Origin: Pseudidiomarina halophila
GTDB lineage: Bacteria > Pseudomonadota > Gammaproteobacteria > Enterobacterales > Alteromonadaceae
Direction of reading: 5' to 3'
Assembly (NCBI RefSeq): GCF_003987215.1
Contig: NZ_PIPW01000001.1
Coordinates: forward strand, 1-64,000
Length of the DNA stretch: 64,000 nucleotides
Made by a program: the position numbers and the translations under genes. This document shows positions 31,080 through 40,001 of this stretch, in pieces. How positions within the stretch are numbered: the stretch's first letter is position 1; each line of letters starts with the position of its first letter. Below the pieces are notes generated by a model. It had not been told where the DNA came from. It saw only the letters and a list, made by a program, of their open reading frames with translations, and did no database searches.

Positions 31080-32816
31080 TTACCAGGGAAAGGCTTGTGG
31101 GATCAGCCAGAGCGCGGTGATGCTGTAGGCGATGACAACCAGGGTGCCGATTTTGGTAAAGTCGCCGAATTTGTAATTGCCGGCGTTCATGACCATCAGA
31201 TTGGTCTGATAGCCGAAGGGGCTGATAAAACTGGCTGACGCGCCAAAGGCGACGGCCATGACAAAGGGCATGATACTGACGCCGAGACTTTCAGCCATGC
31301 CGATGGCAATTGGAAACACGATAGCCGCTGCGGCGTTATTGGTCACCACTTCGGTGATGAGCCAGGTCAACACAAATATGCCTATCAGCGCCAGATAGGG
31401 GCTGGTGCTACCCAGCAGACTAAACATGCCTGCCGTGATTGTGGTGGCCAGCCCCGAGGACATAAACACATCAGCGATACACAGTGCTGAGCCTATTACC
31501 AGCCAGATATCCAGCGGCAGGCGCCGGCGAATATCTGCCGCGCTGATGACCTGCGTCCCCAGCATCAGCGCAAGGTAAATCACCAAACCGTTGAAGAGCG
31601 TCAACAAGCCGCTGGCCGCACCAATCACCACACCTGCGAACCCCGCAAGTGCAATGATCTCCTGCCGGCCACTCAGCATCGGGCTTAAGCGTTTACCTTC
31701 GAGCAAAAAGAAGTTCCGCTCAAGGTTGCGATGGCGATAGAAATCCTCACTGGTTGCCAACACCAGCCGATCGCCCGGCTGGATCTCGACTTGTCCTAAC
31801 TTTCCGGAAATCCGTTCACCGCCGCGGCCAATTGCCACCACCGCTGCATCGAACAATGCCCGGAAGTTGGCCTGTTTCAGCGTGCGTCCGACCAGTGTCG
31901 AGGTGGGGCTGACGATGACTTCGGTCAGATTATCGTGCAGCAGCCCGTTGGTGTCGTTAAACACCTCATTGGCATACATAGTAACGCCGGGTAAGGACGA
32001 GACCTGCTGGGCCTGCTTTACATCGCCACAGAACACCAGCCGGTCGTTGGCTTGCAGCACGGTTTCCGGTTTTACCGGGCTCATGAGCTGGCCATTACGT
32101 ACAATTTCCGCCAGAAACAGTCCGTCGAGCGCGCGCAGCCCTGCCTGTTGTACGGTTTTGCCCGTAAGTAGCGAGTCATCAGTGATTTTAGCGTCGAGAA
32201 AATAGTCCTGACTGATATCGCTTGCTACCTTGCCTTTGGGGAGCAGGTAGGAACCGACAATAGTTGTTGCACCGGCAACCAGCAATACGCCCAGACCGAC
32301 AGGCAGGAAGTCGAAAAAGCCAATTCCCGGATGTCCGGTTTCAACTAAAAAGCTATTCACCACCAGGTTGGTTGAGGTGCCGATAAGGGTCAGTACGCCA
32401 CCTAAAATCGCAAAGTAGCTAAGTGGGATCAACAGGCGCTGCGCCGGATGCTCACGGTTCTTGCGCACGCTCTGCATTAGTGTAGCGACCACCGCGGTAT
32501 TATTCAGGAAGGCTGAAGTGATGCTCACCAGGCCCATCATTCGTAGCAGGGTGAAGAACTGGCTTTTGTGAAATAAGCTGCGACTGACCCACTGCAGGGC
32601 TTTGGTGCGCTCGAGCGCCATCGAGCCCATAAGCAACAGCATTAGCGTGATCAAGCTTAAATTGACGTAGTGATTGAGCAGATTCTGGGCGCTGATGAGG
32701 CCGGGGAGGTAAAGTACCAGTGCCGCTGAGACAAAAAGCGTTGCAGGGCGATTACGTGTGGTAATCAGCCCTGCAAAGAGTGCGAGTATGACCAGGCCAA
32801 CATAGATTTGGCTCAT
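31080..32816 (-). CDS. SLC13-family permease with two TrkA-C domains, probable sulfate transporter
   Basis: A 578-residue inner-membrane protein with two sets of about five to six helices separated by a cytosolic region (about 205-370) that contains two RCK_C/TrkA-C modules (GKTVQQAGLRALDGLFLAEI; GRTLKQANFRALFDAAVVAI). The family pattern LTLIGTSTNLVVNSFLVE and a matching TEVVTNNAAAAIVFPIAIGM carry the substrate and sodium-site residues. The gene lies 15 bp downstream of cysN in the same direction, a common arrangement, which points to sulfate uptake. Confidence 0.88.
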   Translation of the reverse strand: MSQIYVGLVILALFAGLITTRNRPATLFVSAALVLYLPGLISAQNLLNHYVNLSLITLMLLLMGSMALERTKALQWVSRSLFHKSQFFTLLRMMGLVSITSAFLNNTAVVATLMQSVRKNREHPAQRLLIPLSYFAILGGVLTLIGTSTNLVVNSFLVETGHPGIGFFDFLPVGLGVLLVAGATTIVGSYLLPKGKVASDISQDYFLDAKITDDSLLTGKTVQQAGLRALDGLFLAEIVRNGQLMSPVKPETVLQANDRLVFCGDVKQAQQVSSLPGVTMYANEVFNDTNGLLHDNLTEVIVSPTSTLVGRTLKQANFRALFDAAVVAIGRGGERISGKLGQVEIQPGDRLVLATSEDFYRHRNLERNFFLLEGKRLSPMLSGRQEIIALAGFAGVVIGAASGLLTLFNGLVIYLALMLGTQVISAADIRRRLPLDIWLVIGSALCIADVFMSSGLATTITAGMFSLLGSTSPYLALIGIFVLTWLITEVVTNNAAAAIVFPIAIGMAESLGVSIMPFVMAVAFGASASFISPFGYQTNLMVMNAGNYKFGDFTKIGTLVVIAYSITALWLIPQAFPW

Positions 32817-32831
32817 GAGCGCTTCGCCTCG

Positions 32832-34244
32832 TTAGCTTTTGGTGACGTCTTTGGCGTCCCAGTGTGGGAAGTGCTTGCGCACGAAAGCATTGAGGTCGCG
32901 CTCTAGTTCACTGACTTCGTGGCGGGCTTCGTCCTTCTCGACCAAAGGTTGCTCGACCATGCCGGCACCGATGGTGACGTTGGTCATGCGATCGATAATG
33001 ATAAAGGCGCCGGTCTTACTGTTTCGCTTGTACTTATCGAACACCACTGGCTCTTGCAGGCTAAAATCGAGGGTACCGATTTCGTTCAGGCTGAGGGTCG
33101 CTGCGTCTTTTTCTTCCAACGTGTTGACGTCGATGCGGTGATGGATCTTCTCACAGCTACCGCTGGTGAACTTGGTGCCCATCTTGATGTAGTAATCGCG
33201 ATGCGGTACTAAGGCATCTTCGTGCATCCATACCACTTTGGCGCGTAAACGGTTTGAGGTGTGAGGCAGTGCGTCTTTTTCGACAATCATATCGCCACGA
33301 CTGATATCGATTTCGTCGTTCAACGTCAGGGTTACGGCTTGTGGTGCGGCGGCTTCCTGCAGTTCGCCTTCAAAGGTAACGATGCTTTTAATCGTGCTGA
33401 CTTTGCCTGAGGGCAACGCGCGTATAGTGTCGCCGACTTTGACTGTGCCTGAAGCAATAGTGCCGGCGTAGCCTCGGAAGTTCAGGTTTGGTCGGCTGAC
33501 GTACTGTACCGGGAAGCGGAAGTCGTTGTTCTCCTGATCGCGATTGATTTCCAGCGTCTCCAGATACTCCATCAAAGTACGGCCGCGGAACCATGGCGTA
33601 TTTCCGCTGCGGTTGACCACGTTATCGCCATCGAGGGCGCTGATCGGTACGAAATGGATGTCAGGAATATCCAGCTGTCCGGCAAGCTTTAGGTATTCGT
33701 CTTGTATTTCTTTGTAGCGGTCTTGCTGGTAATCGACCAGGTCCATTTTGTTGACTGCGACGATGACGTGGCGAATGCCAAGCAGGCTGACGATGAAACT
33801 GTGCCGTCTGGTTTGCGTTTGTACGCCGTGTCGTGCATCGATAAGGATGACAGCAAGCTCGCAGCAGCTGGCACCGGTGGCCATGTTGCGGGTGTACTGC
33901 TCGTGCCCTGGCGTGTCGGCGATGATGAACTTACGCTTGTCGGTGCTGAAATAACGATAGGCCACGTCGATGGTGATGCCTTGCTCGCGCTCAGACTGCA
34001 GGCCGTCAACGAGCAGCGCCAGATCGACTTTATCGCCGGTGGTGCCCATGGTCTTGCTGTCTTTGGTAATGGCGGCCAGTTGATCTTCAAAGATCATCTT
34101 GCTGTCGTGCAGCAGGCGGCCAATAAGGGTACTTTTACCGTCGTCGACGCTACCGCAGGTAATGAACCGCAGGAGTTCTTTGTTCTCGTGCTGTTCGAGA
34201 TACTTCAGGATGTCTTGTTCGATTAATGGAGATGCGTGGCTCAT
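32832..34244 (-). CDS. cysN: Sulfate adenylyltransferase subunit 1 (GTPase)
   Basis: A 470-residue GTPase that with CysD makes adenosine 5'-phosphosulfate from ATP and sulfate. The G motifs are intact: [15 protein letters not shown] (G1), [17 protein letters not shown] (G3) and [10 protein letters not shown] (G4). Two elongation-factor-like beta-barrel domains follow. The length equals that of Escherichia CysN (475) with no CysC fusion, in keeping with a separate cysC at 36212. It starts three bases after the cysD stop. Confidence 0.95.
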   Translation of the reverse strand: MSHASPLIEQDILKYLEQHENKELLRFITCGSVDDGKSTLIGRLLHDSKMIFEDQLAAITKDSKTMGTTGDKVDLALLVDGLQSEREQGITIDVAYRYFSTDKRKFIIADTPGHEQYTRNMATGASCCELAVILIDARHGVQTQTRRHSFIVSLLGIRHVIVAVNKMDLVDYQQDRYKEIQDEYLKLAGQLDIPDIHFVPISALDGDNVVNRSGNTPWFRGRTLMEYLETLEINRDQENNDFRFPVQYVSRPNLNFRGYAGTIASGTVKVGDTIRALPSGKVSTIKSIVTFEGELQEAAAPQAVTLTLNDEIDISRGDMIVEKDALPHTSNRLRAKVVWMHEDALVPHRDYYIKMGTKFTSGSCEKIHHRIDVNTLEEKDAATLSLNEIGTLDFSLQEPVVFDKYKRNSKTGAFIIIDRMTNVTIGAGMVEQPLVEKDEARHEVSELERDLNAFVRKHFPHWDAKDVTKS

Positions 34245-34246
34245 GG

Positions 34247-35152
34247 TTAAAAGTATCCTTCCATTTTCTTTTTCTCCATTGACCCGGCGCTATCGTGGTC
34301 GATCACGCGGCCCTGGCGCTCTGATGTGGTGGTCAGCAGCATTTCCTGGATGATTTCCGGGAGCGTTGCAGCGGTTGATTCCACCGCACCTGTTAGCGGA
34401 TAGCAGCCTAAGGTACGGAAGCGCACCATTTTTTGTTGCGGCTTTTCGTGGGGTTCGAGTGGCATGCGGTCGTCGTCGACCATGATCAGGGTGCCGTCTT
34501 TCTCGACGACCGGACGTTCCTTGGCGAAATAGAGATCAGGGATCTCGATGCCCTCTAAATAAATGTACTGCCAGATATCGAGTTCGGTCCAGTTGCTTAG
34601 CGGGAACACACGGATACTTTCGCCTTTGTGGACGCGGCCGTTGAAGATGCTCCAAAGCTCAGGGCGCTGATTCTTCGGATCCCAGCGGTGTTTCTTATCG
34701 CGGAAGCTGTATACGCGCTCTTTCGCCCGTGACTTCTCTTCGTCTCTTCTGGCGCCACCAAAGGCGGCATCGAACTGGTATTTATCGAGCGCTTGTTTGA
34801 GCGCCTGGGTCTTCATGACATCGGTGTGCACCGCGCTGCCATGCGTGAACGGGCCTACGCCTTGCTTGATACCTTCTTCGTTGCTGTGGGTGATGAGCTC
34901 AAGGCCGTGTTGTTTGGCCATTTTGTCGCGAAACGCGATCATTTCTTTGAACTTCCAGGTGGTGTCGACGTGCATCAGAGGAAACGGGATCTTGCCCGGC
35001 GCGAACGCTTTGCGCGCAAGATGCAGTAGTACCGAACTGTCTTTACCGACAGAGTAGAGCATCACAGGATTCTGGAATTCCGCAGCGACCTCGCGGAAGA
35101 TATGAATCGACTCTGCTTCCAACTGCTTCAGGTGAGTTAGTTTTTGGCTCAT
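34247..35152 (-). CDS. cysD: Sulfate adenylyltransferase subunit 2
   Basis: A 301-residue ATP pyrophosphatase-type catalytic subunit. The PP-loop appears as [20 protein letters not shown], and [20 protein letters not shown] is the family signature. It works with CysN on sulfate activation. A 232-bp gap carrying repeats separates it from cysQ upstream, so cysDN and cysCQ may have separate promoters. Confidence 0.96.
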   Translation of the reverse strand: MSQKLTHLKQLEAESIHIFREVAAEFQNPVMLYSVGKDSSVLLHLARKAFAPGKIPFPLMHVDTTWKFKEMIAFRDKMAKQHGLELITHSNEEGIKQGVGPFTHGSAVHTDVMKTQALKQALDKYQFDAAFGGARRDEEKSRAKERVYSFRDKKHRWDPKNQRPELWSIFNGRVHKGESIRVFPLSNWTELDIWQYIYLEGIEIPDLYFAKERPVVEKDGTLIMVDDDRMPLEPHEKPQQKMVRFRTLGCYPLTGAVESTAATLPEIIQEMLLTTTSERQGRVIDHDSAGSMEKKKMEGYF

Positions 35153-35240
35153 TTTGGCGCGTCCCTACAGCATATGTATCTAGCCGCGATTGTACCTTGT
35201 CACCGCTCAGGCTTCCAGCCTGTCGTACGCCATCCCCCAA

Positions 35241-35296
35241 GGAGGGGCTGCCCTTACATTGTAAAGATTTAGCAGGGGCTGCCCCTTGTGGGTAAC
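35241..35296. repeat. GGGGCTGCC-family composite repeat
   Basis: Two half-units: GAGGGGCTGCCC joined to the palindromic TTACATTGTAA (type B), then AGGGGCTGCCCC joined to TTGTGGGTAA (type A, a DnaA-box-like sequence with one change from consensus). It lies between cysQ and cysD. Confidence 0.8.
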
Positions 35297-35364
35297 TTTG
35301 AATGAGCGCCGTTAAAAACTAGATTGGTGTGCGGGATTTGCCATCGGCGTTGAACGATAGTTGG

Positions 35365-35388
35365 ACCCGTACCAGAGGTACGGGCTAC
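35365..35388 (-). repeat. REP element that supplies the cysQ stop codon
   Basis: A reverse REP with arms CCCGTACC and GGTACGGG. Its GTAG end, read on the minus strand, overlaps the cysQ coding end so that its TAG serves as the cysQ stop (35385-35387). Confidence 0.8.
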
Positions 35389-36161
35389 TTAACGATAAAG
35401 TACGGATTCAGCAGTGATTCTTTCTGGTTATAGGTCAGCGGTTCGCCCTCAAGCGTAACCACTTCGGCGCCGGCCGCCAGCGCAACTGCGTGCGCCGCCG
35501 CTGTATCCCACTCGCTTGTGCGGCCCAGGCGCGGATACAAATGTGCTTTACTTTCGGCCACCAGGCATAGTTTCAAAGAGCTTCCCATCGGTACCATTTC
35601 ATACGGCTTGTTGAGCTTTTCAAGGTAGGATTGCATATCCGGCGATGCGTGGGAGCGCGAACCTACAACCTTCAGCGTAGGAGCACCGCTATCTTCACGG
35701 GCGGAGATGGGCTTATCATTTTTGTAAGCTCCAAGGCCAGCTGCGGCGCTGTACATGGTCCGCGTTGCTGGCGCGTAAACAACCCCAGCGAGGGGCTGCC
35801 CCTTGTGGATAAGTGCGATGTTGACGGTGAACTCGCCGTTGCGTTTGATGAATTCTTTGGTGCCATCAAGTGGATCGATGAGCCAGTAGGTCTGCCATTG
35901 CTGACGCTCTTGCCAGTCAATGTTCGCGGATTCTTCTGACAATTGCGGAAGTTCTGCGAGCGTCTTATCGGTTAGCTTTGTAAGCTCCGCTTTGATCACT
36001 TCATGCGCTGCTAGGTCTGCCTGCGTCAACGGGCTGTCGTCGCCTTTGGCCTGCACCGCAATGCGCTCTTCAAAGTCCGGCGCATGGTAAATTTTCATGA
36101 TTGCATCGCCGGCTTTGCGAGCGATAGCTTCGAGTTCTTTAAGGGTGGTTTTTGTGATCAT
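35385..36161 (-). CDS. cysQ: 3'(2'),5'-bisphosphate nucleotidase CysQ, copy 1
   Basis: A 258-residue enzyme of the inositol-monophosphatase fold that dephosphorylates 3'-phosphoadenosine 5'-phosphate, the by-product of PAPS use. Metal sites are visible: LPQLSEES (71-78), DPLDGT (96-101) and, near the end, WDTAAAHAV. It follows cysC with 50 bp between them. Its codons for GQPLAG fall within an exact copy of the type A repeat (35790-35812), and its stop codon is part of a REP. A close paralogue of the same length lies at 44298-45074. Confidence 0.94.
   Translation of the reverse strand: MITKTTLKELEAIARKAGDAIMKIYHAPDFEERIAVQAKGDDSPLTQADLAAHEVIKAELTKLTDKTLAELPQLSEESANIDWQERQQWQTYWLIDPLDGTKEFIKRNGEFTVNIALIHKGQPLAGVVYAPATRTMYSAAAGLGAYKNDKPISAREDSGAPTLKVVGSRSHASPDMQSYLEKLNKPYEMVPMGSSLKLCLVAESKAHLYPRLGRTSEWDTAAAHAVALAAGAEVVTLEGEPLTYNQKESLLNPYFIVK
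35790..35812. repeat. Type A GGGGCTGCC repeat with DnaA box, inside cysQ
   Basis: The core GAGGGGCTGCCCC is followed at once by TTGTGGATAAGTG, identical to the intergenic copy at 36955-36980. The box TGTGGATAA (35804-35812) is the complement of the consensus DnaA site TTATCCACA. In the cysQ frame it encodes IHKGQPLAG without any length change. Confidence 0.8.
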
Positions 36162-36211
36162 GCTTAATCCTTTGGCCTACTTCGCAAAGCGACATTTCCC
36201 GCCGCTCGTAC

Positions 36212-36823
36212 TTAAGAAATATAGTTGTGCGTGCGCAGGTAGTGGAGAACTTGCTGAGCTGCAGCTTCAATAGAAACTTCGTCAGTTTTCAGGTGTATCT
36301 CTGGCGCTTCAGGCTTCTCATAAGGTGAGCTGATGCCGGTAAAGTTGGGGATTTCACCCTTGCGCGCTTTTTGGTACAAACCTTTCGGGTCCCGCTGCTC
36401 ACAAATTTCTAATGGCGTATCGACGAAGACTTCAACAAATTCATTTGCCTGCATCAGTGCCCGGACCTTGGCGCGATCTTCGGTGAAAGGGGATACAAAG
36501 GCGCTAAGTACGATCATTCCGGCGTCGGTGAAAAGCTTACATACCTCGCCGATACGGCGGATGTTCTCAACCCGATCCTCTTCGCTGAAGCCCAGTCCCT
36601 TATTGAGGCCCATGCGAATATTATCGCCATCGAGTAAATAGGTATGGTTGCTGTTGCGGTTCAGTAATTCGTCGACGGCATTGGCAATGGTCGATTTGCC
36701 CGACCCTGAAAGCCCGGTAAACCAGAGCACCACGGGCTTCTGAGCCTTCTGCTCCGCGCGACGCTCGCGGCTGACCTGATGATTATGCCAAACGATGTTT
36801 TCCGTACTGTTTTCGCCACTCAT
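36212..36823 (-). CDS. cysC: Adenylylsulfate kinase
   Basis: About 203 residues. It phosphorylates APS to PAPS. Seen: the P-loop LWFTGLSGSGKSTIANA, LLDGDNIRMGLNKGLGFSEE, and FVDTPLEICEQRDPKGLYQK. I prefer the ATG at 36823 (MSGENSTENIVWHNH), which matches the family start and has GGA seven bases ahead, over an in-frame ATG at 36835. It is the first gene of the leftward cysCQ-cysDN-permease series. The product PAPS serves reduction and, in this genome, probably the sulfotransferase at 15481. Confidence 0.95.
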   Translation of the reverse strand: MSGENSTENIVWHNHQVSRERRAEQKAQKPVVLWFTGLSGSGKSTIANAVDELLNRNSNHTYLLDGDNIRMGLNKGLGFSEEDRVENIRRIGEVCKLFTDAGMIVLSAFVSPFTEDRAKVRALMQANEFVEVFVDTPLEICEQRDPKGLYQKARKGEIPNFTGISSPYEKPEAPEIHLKTDEVSIEAAAQQVLHYLRTHNYIS

Positions 36824-36918
36824 TCGTAGTTCCATGCTTACTGGTGCGTGAGCTTGGTATCATACCGATATTTCGTTCGGCTCGGTAGAGCTTGATGGTT
36901 TTTGCGTGCAGAGCCTCA

Positions 36919-36979
36919 GGAGGGGCTGCCCCCTGTGGATAAGCAGGAGGGGCAGGAGGGGCTGCCCCTTGTGGATAAG
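36919..36979. repeat. Two tandem type A GGGGCTGCC repeats with DnaA boxes
   Basis: Two copies in the same orientation of AGGGGCTGCCCC joined to a perfect TGTGGATAA: boxes at 36934-36942 and 36970-36978. They lie between cysC and the glutaredoxin-MauE gene. Confidence 0.85.
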
Positions 36980-36994
36980 TGGGATTATAGCCAC

Positions 36995-37738
36995 CTAAAT
37001 TGAGGCGCGGATAATCATCCAGAGACCTGCCAGGAACATCATCACGTTCTCGGTCAGTGAGATGAAGCCGAGCGGGACATCGCTGTTGCCGCCCACGCAG
37101 GCACATTTAAGTTCACGCTTGTCGATATAAACGGCCTTGATCACCGATATGCTGCCGGCGACACCAATAAAGATGGCGACCGGACCGACAAACCAGCCCC
37201 AGAGCCCTGCGAGCATACCGATACCGGCATAGGCTTCTGCAAACGGATAGATGTAGGCGTAGCGTACCCAGCGCTGCGAGAGTAGGTCGTAGCCAAGAAA
37301 TTGGTTGGTAAAAGCTTCGACATCCTGGAGCTTTTGCAGGGCAAGCAATGCCATGCTAAAGGCGATAAAGCGTTCGATTGTAGGAATTGACCAGAGCGCA
37401 GTACCCATGCTCCAGTTCACCGCTAATGCCATTAGTAACGCTAGGCTGAAAATAGCTATTACTGGACGGTAAGAGGCGGCAAACTTGTTCTTAGGACGCG
37501 TTTTACCAAAATGATCGAGCAGCTCGTCATAACCGCCGATGCGTTCGCCATCAATGAATGTCTGTGGCGTCGTGTCAACATCATGCTTGTCCATGAAAGC
37601 GTCGGTTTCTTCGCGTGTGGTGAGATGATGATCCTCTACCTCATAGCCTTCGCGCTCAAGTAAATCTTTCGACTTCATGCCAAACGGACAGATGTGCTTG
37701 TCCATTACCATACGATAAAGCTTCGCTTGCTTGGCCAC
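36995..37738 (-). CDS. Glutaredoxin-MauE fusion membrane protein
   Basis: A 247-residue protein. Residues 1-78 are a glutaredoxin-like domain with a monothiol active site CPFG (17-20), the cis-proline loop DTTPQTFID and GGYDELLDHFG. Residues 95-247 form four predicted membrane helices of the MauE/DoxX type, including a second redox motif KCACVGGNSDVPLGFISLTE. Such proteins are thought to pass electrons between cytosolic thiols and the membrane or periplasm; the actual partner is unknown. Upstream (right) it has a GGAGTTACC start region. Confidence 0.8.
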   Translation of the reverse strand: MAKQAKLYRMVMDKHICPFGMKSKDLLEREGYEVEDHHLTTREETDAFMDKHDVDTTPQTFIDGERIGGYDELLDHFGKTRPKNKFAASYRPVIAIFSLALLMALAVNWSMGTALWSIPTIERFIAFSMALLALQKLQDVEAFTNQFLGYDLLSQRWVRYAYIYPFAEAYAGIGMLAGLWGWFVGPVAIFIGVAGSISVIKAVYIDKRELKCACVGGNSDVPLGFISLTENVMMFLAGLWMIIRASI

Positions 37739-37810
37739 GGTAACTCCTTTTGTTTGTTGGCTTAATTATAAACTTAGCGGCTGTGGGCGCGAATTCAAGG
37801 CGGCTCACCC

Positions 37811-37873
37811 AGAAGGGGCTGCCCTTACATTGTAAAGACGGTTTCAGGAGGAGGGGCTGCCCCTTGTGGATAA
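37811..37873. repeat. GGGGCTGCC composite repeat, types B and A
   Basis: Type B (AAGGGGCTGCCC with TTACATTGTAAAGACG) followed by type A (AGGGGCTGCCCC with a perfect DnaA box, TGTGGATAA, at 37865-37873). It lies between the HNH nuclease and glutaredoxin-MauE genes. Confidence 0.85.
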
Positions 37874-37915
37874 CTCCGCTGTGCGGCCGTTTTTAAGTGT
37901 CACCGTCCTGTAGGA

Positions 37916-38629
37916 TTAATCGCAAATTGTGTCACGTAATGTACGAATCTGTTCGCGTGAACTGCTGGTGAAGTCGTAAATCAGCATCACGCGGAGGTAT
38001 CGGCTTACATATTGGCAATGGAACTTTTGGTTGGGTGGCAACCACTCATAGGGGCCGCGTGCGCCTTTGCTGCGGTTGAGATCGAGTTTTACCGCGAATA
38101 AGTTTACCGGATCGTTAGCGAATTCTTTGCGCCGTTGCGGGGACCAATCTGCCGCTCCGTGTTGCCATGCCCAGGCGAGCGGCACCAGGTGATCAACATC
38201 GATAGCTGCGGCATCGAAGATGATCTGTCCTGAGTACGGATCATTCCAACGTCCCCGCAGGACCCGACAGCCGTTGCGTGTGGTAGTCACTTTAATTGTC
38301 GATAGGTCGGTTAGCAGTTCATGTCGGGTGTCCAGGCAGTCTTTATCTTCGTCAATCCAATGTTTGTAGGCATTACGGGAGTATCCGGGATTAACGGTGG
38401 CGTGATTATTGGCCCGGATATTTTTCGGCAAGCGCCCGCCATCGGCCAGGCAGGCATCAAGCGAAGGATAGCTGGTGAATATTTTTACCCTTTCGTAATA
38501 GGGGCTCCGCAAGTCATGGCAAATCTTTGACGTACTCATTTTAACCGTGGCCGCTATGGCCGGTTGAGTCGGAATGCTCGCAATGAGCAAGGCACAGCAC
38601 ACACCGAAAGCTACTGCGGCCTTGTTCAT
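37916..38629 (-). CDS. Secreted HNH-family nuclease (DUF1524-like)
   Basis: About 237 residues from the ATG at 38629, which gives a clean signal peptide (MNKAAVAFGVCCALLIASIP ending QPAIA); a longer start at 38659 is possible. The catalytic region reads AIDVDHLVPLAWAWQHGA, FANDPVNLFAVKLDLNRSKG and ARGPYEWLPPN, the HNH/DUF1524 pattern with its histidine and asparagines. A disulfide-forming set of Cys is scattered over the mature part. Exported nucleases of this sort are thought to scavenge DNA or RNA outside the cell. Confidence 0.8.
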   Translation of the reverse strand: MNKAAVAFGVCCALLIASIPTQPAIAATVKMSTSKICHDLRSPYYERVKIFTSYPSLDACLADGGRLPKNIRANNHATVNPGYSRNAYKHWIDEDKDCLDTRHELLTDLSTIKVTTTRNGCRVLRGRWNDPYSGQIIFDAAAIDVDHLVPLAWAWQHGAADWSPQRRKEFANDPVNLFAVKLDLNRSKGARGPYEWLPPNQKFHCQYVSRYLRVMLIYDFTSSSREQIRTLRDTICD

Positions 38630-38728
38630 AGCAGTGCGCAACCCTTGAAAGCATTTCATGCGAGATTGACCTATTGTATTGTAAGTCTATTGCTTATCGT
38701 ACGGTATTTCTGCGGTACCGCCAACAAG

Positions 38729-38816
38729 AGGAGGGGCTGCCCTTACAATGTAAAGACGATTTCGGAGGTAGGGGCTGCCCCTGCTAAATCTTTACAATGT
38801 AAGGGCAGCCCCTTCT
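38729..38816. repeat. GGGGCTGCC composite repeat with inverted ends
   Basis: A type B unit, a bare core (TAGGGGCTGCCCCTGCT) and an inverted type B unit ending GGGCAGCCCCTTCTAAGG. The outer B units face each other, so the whole 88-bp element can fold into a large hairpin. It lies between the divergent HNH nuclease and ZIP-like genes, so it sits in a promoter region and not only at gene ends. Confidence 0.85.
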
Positions 38817-38829
38817 AAGGGAGGCTTAA

Positions 38830-39537
38830 ATGCTAGTAAACATGCTGCTCGTCACCTGGCTTGCCGGGCTTGCGGGGTTTGTCGGTGCGGTGCTGGCAAA
38901 GTGGGAGGGCAGAGCCGGAACGTCGCTTAAGCAGCGCTTCGTGCATGGTGTAGTGGCGGCCGGCGGAGGTATTTTGTTGGCTGCGATCACCTATGCGTTG
39001 CTGCCTGAGGCGAATAAACATCTCCCGGTATGGGCGGTCGCTCTGGCGTTTGTCGGTGGTGGCGTGTTGTTTTGTGCCATCGACGAATGGCTCGCGAAGA
39101 AAATGACTCGCATTTCACAGTTGCTCGCGATGTTGCTCGATTTCGTCCCTGAAGCACTGAGTCTCGGTGCAATGTTTGCCGTAAATCCAAAATTCGGCAT
39201 GCTGTTGGCGCTATTTATCGGTTTGCAGAACCTTCCTGAAGGGTTTAATGCCTTCCGCGAACTTGAGGATTCCAAAGTGTCGCCCCGACGCCGATTGGTG
39301 GGCTTTTTTCTGGTGTCCTTTGTCGGACCTATCGCAGCGCTTGTCGGCTATTACTGGCTGGCCGACTTTCTGCAAACTACCGCAGTTATAATGGCGGCCG
39401 CTTCGGGTGGGATTTTGTATCTTATCTTTCAGGATATCGCGCCCGACTCGACGATGCGGCGACACTGGACCCCGCCGCTCGGTGCGGTTATTGGTTTCGT
39501 GATTGGAATGGTGGGGCACCAGTTACTTGCCGGATAA
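38830..39537 (+). CDS. ZIP-family-like metal transporter
   Basis: A 235-residue polytopic membrane protein with about seven helices. Two segments match the metal-site helices of ZIP transporters: DFVPEALSLGAMFA and GLQNLPEGFNAF. In typical ZIPs these read H..PEG and HN.PEG; here the leading His residues are Asp and Gln, so metal choice or function may differ. It begins directly after a GGGGCTGCC repeat and converges on the pilus operon. Confidence 0.7.
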   Translation: MLVNMLLVTWLAGLAGFVGAVLAKWEGRAGTSLKQRFVHGVVAAGGGILLAAITYALLPEANKHLPVWAVALAFVGGGVLFCAIDEWLAKKMTRISQLLAMLLDFVPEALSLGAMFAVNPKFGMLLALFIGLQNLPEGFNAFRELEDSKVSPRRRLVGFFLVSFVGPIAALVGYYWLADFLQTTAVIMAAASGGILYLIFQDIAPDSTMRRHWTPPLGAVIGFVIGMVGHQLLAG

Positions 39538-39539
39538 CG

Positions 39540-39557
39540 TAAGGGCATCCCCTTCTA
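39540..39557. repeat. Truncated GGGGCTGCC repeat at the pilus-operon end
   Basis: A worn half-unit (AAGGGCATCCCCTTCTA) lies in the 17-bp gap between two convergent genes. Its end supplies the TAG stop (39555-39557) of the leftward SCPU gene. Confidence 0.6.
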
Positions 39558-40001
39558 AAACTGGACGGTGACGATGATGACGTCGGTGTAGGTGCCGACG
39601 GCGACATCCTGGCCGGCGGGCATGCGGCCGTAGATGTCATGTAGCTGGGTGGTGGCGGTGGCGCCGGATACGGTGGTGGTGACGCCGGAACCGTCGCCCC
39701 AGATGAAGGAGTAACTCGGGTCGCTGTAAAGGTTGTAGATGAGCGCATCTTCACCGTTTAGCATTTTGCGTTCGGTATAGACGCCGGCACCGGGACTCAG
39801 CGATAAGGTATAACTGGTTTGCGCGTCGCAGCTGACTTCTACTACTCCGGTGCTTTCCGAAGGAGCGCCGCTTAAACTGTCGTAGCTGCCAAAACTGACA
39901 CCCTGCGCCGACACCAGGCAATTTGCCAAAGCATTGCTCGCACCAAGCATCAGGCTAAGTGCTACAACGCAGCGGGCGAATCGATGAGCTGTTATTCGCA
40001 T
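39555..40001 (-). CDS. Spore coat U (SCPU) domain pilus subunit, probable tip
   Basis: A 148-residue exported protein with a signal peptide (VVALSLMLGASNALA) and the SCPU pattern: CLVSAQGVSFGSYDSL near the start, VSCDAQTSYTLSLSPG, YNLYSDPSYSFIWGDGS and a final YTDVIIVTVQF donor-like strand. Archaic (Csu-type) pili are built of such subunits. Its place after the usher suggests the CsuE-like tip position, though CsuE is longer (two domains). The start overlaps the usher stop by ten bases. Confidence 0.82.
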   Translation of the reverse strand: MRITAHRFARCVVALSLMLGASNALANCLVSAQGVSFGSYDSLSGAPSESTGVVEVSCDAQTSYTLSLSPGAGVYTERKMLNGEDALIYNLYSDPSYSFIWGDGSGVTTTVSGATATTQLHDIYGRMPAGQDVAVGTYTDVIIVTVQF

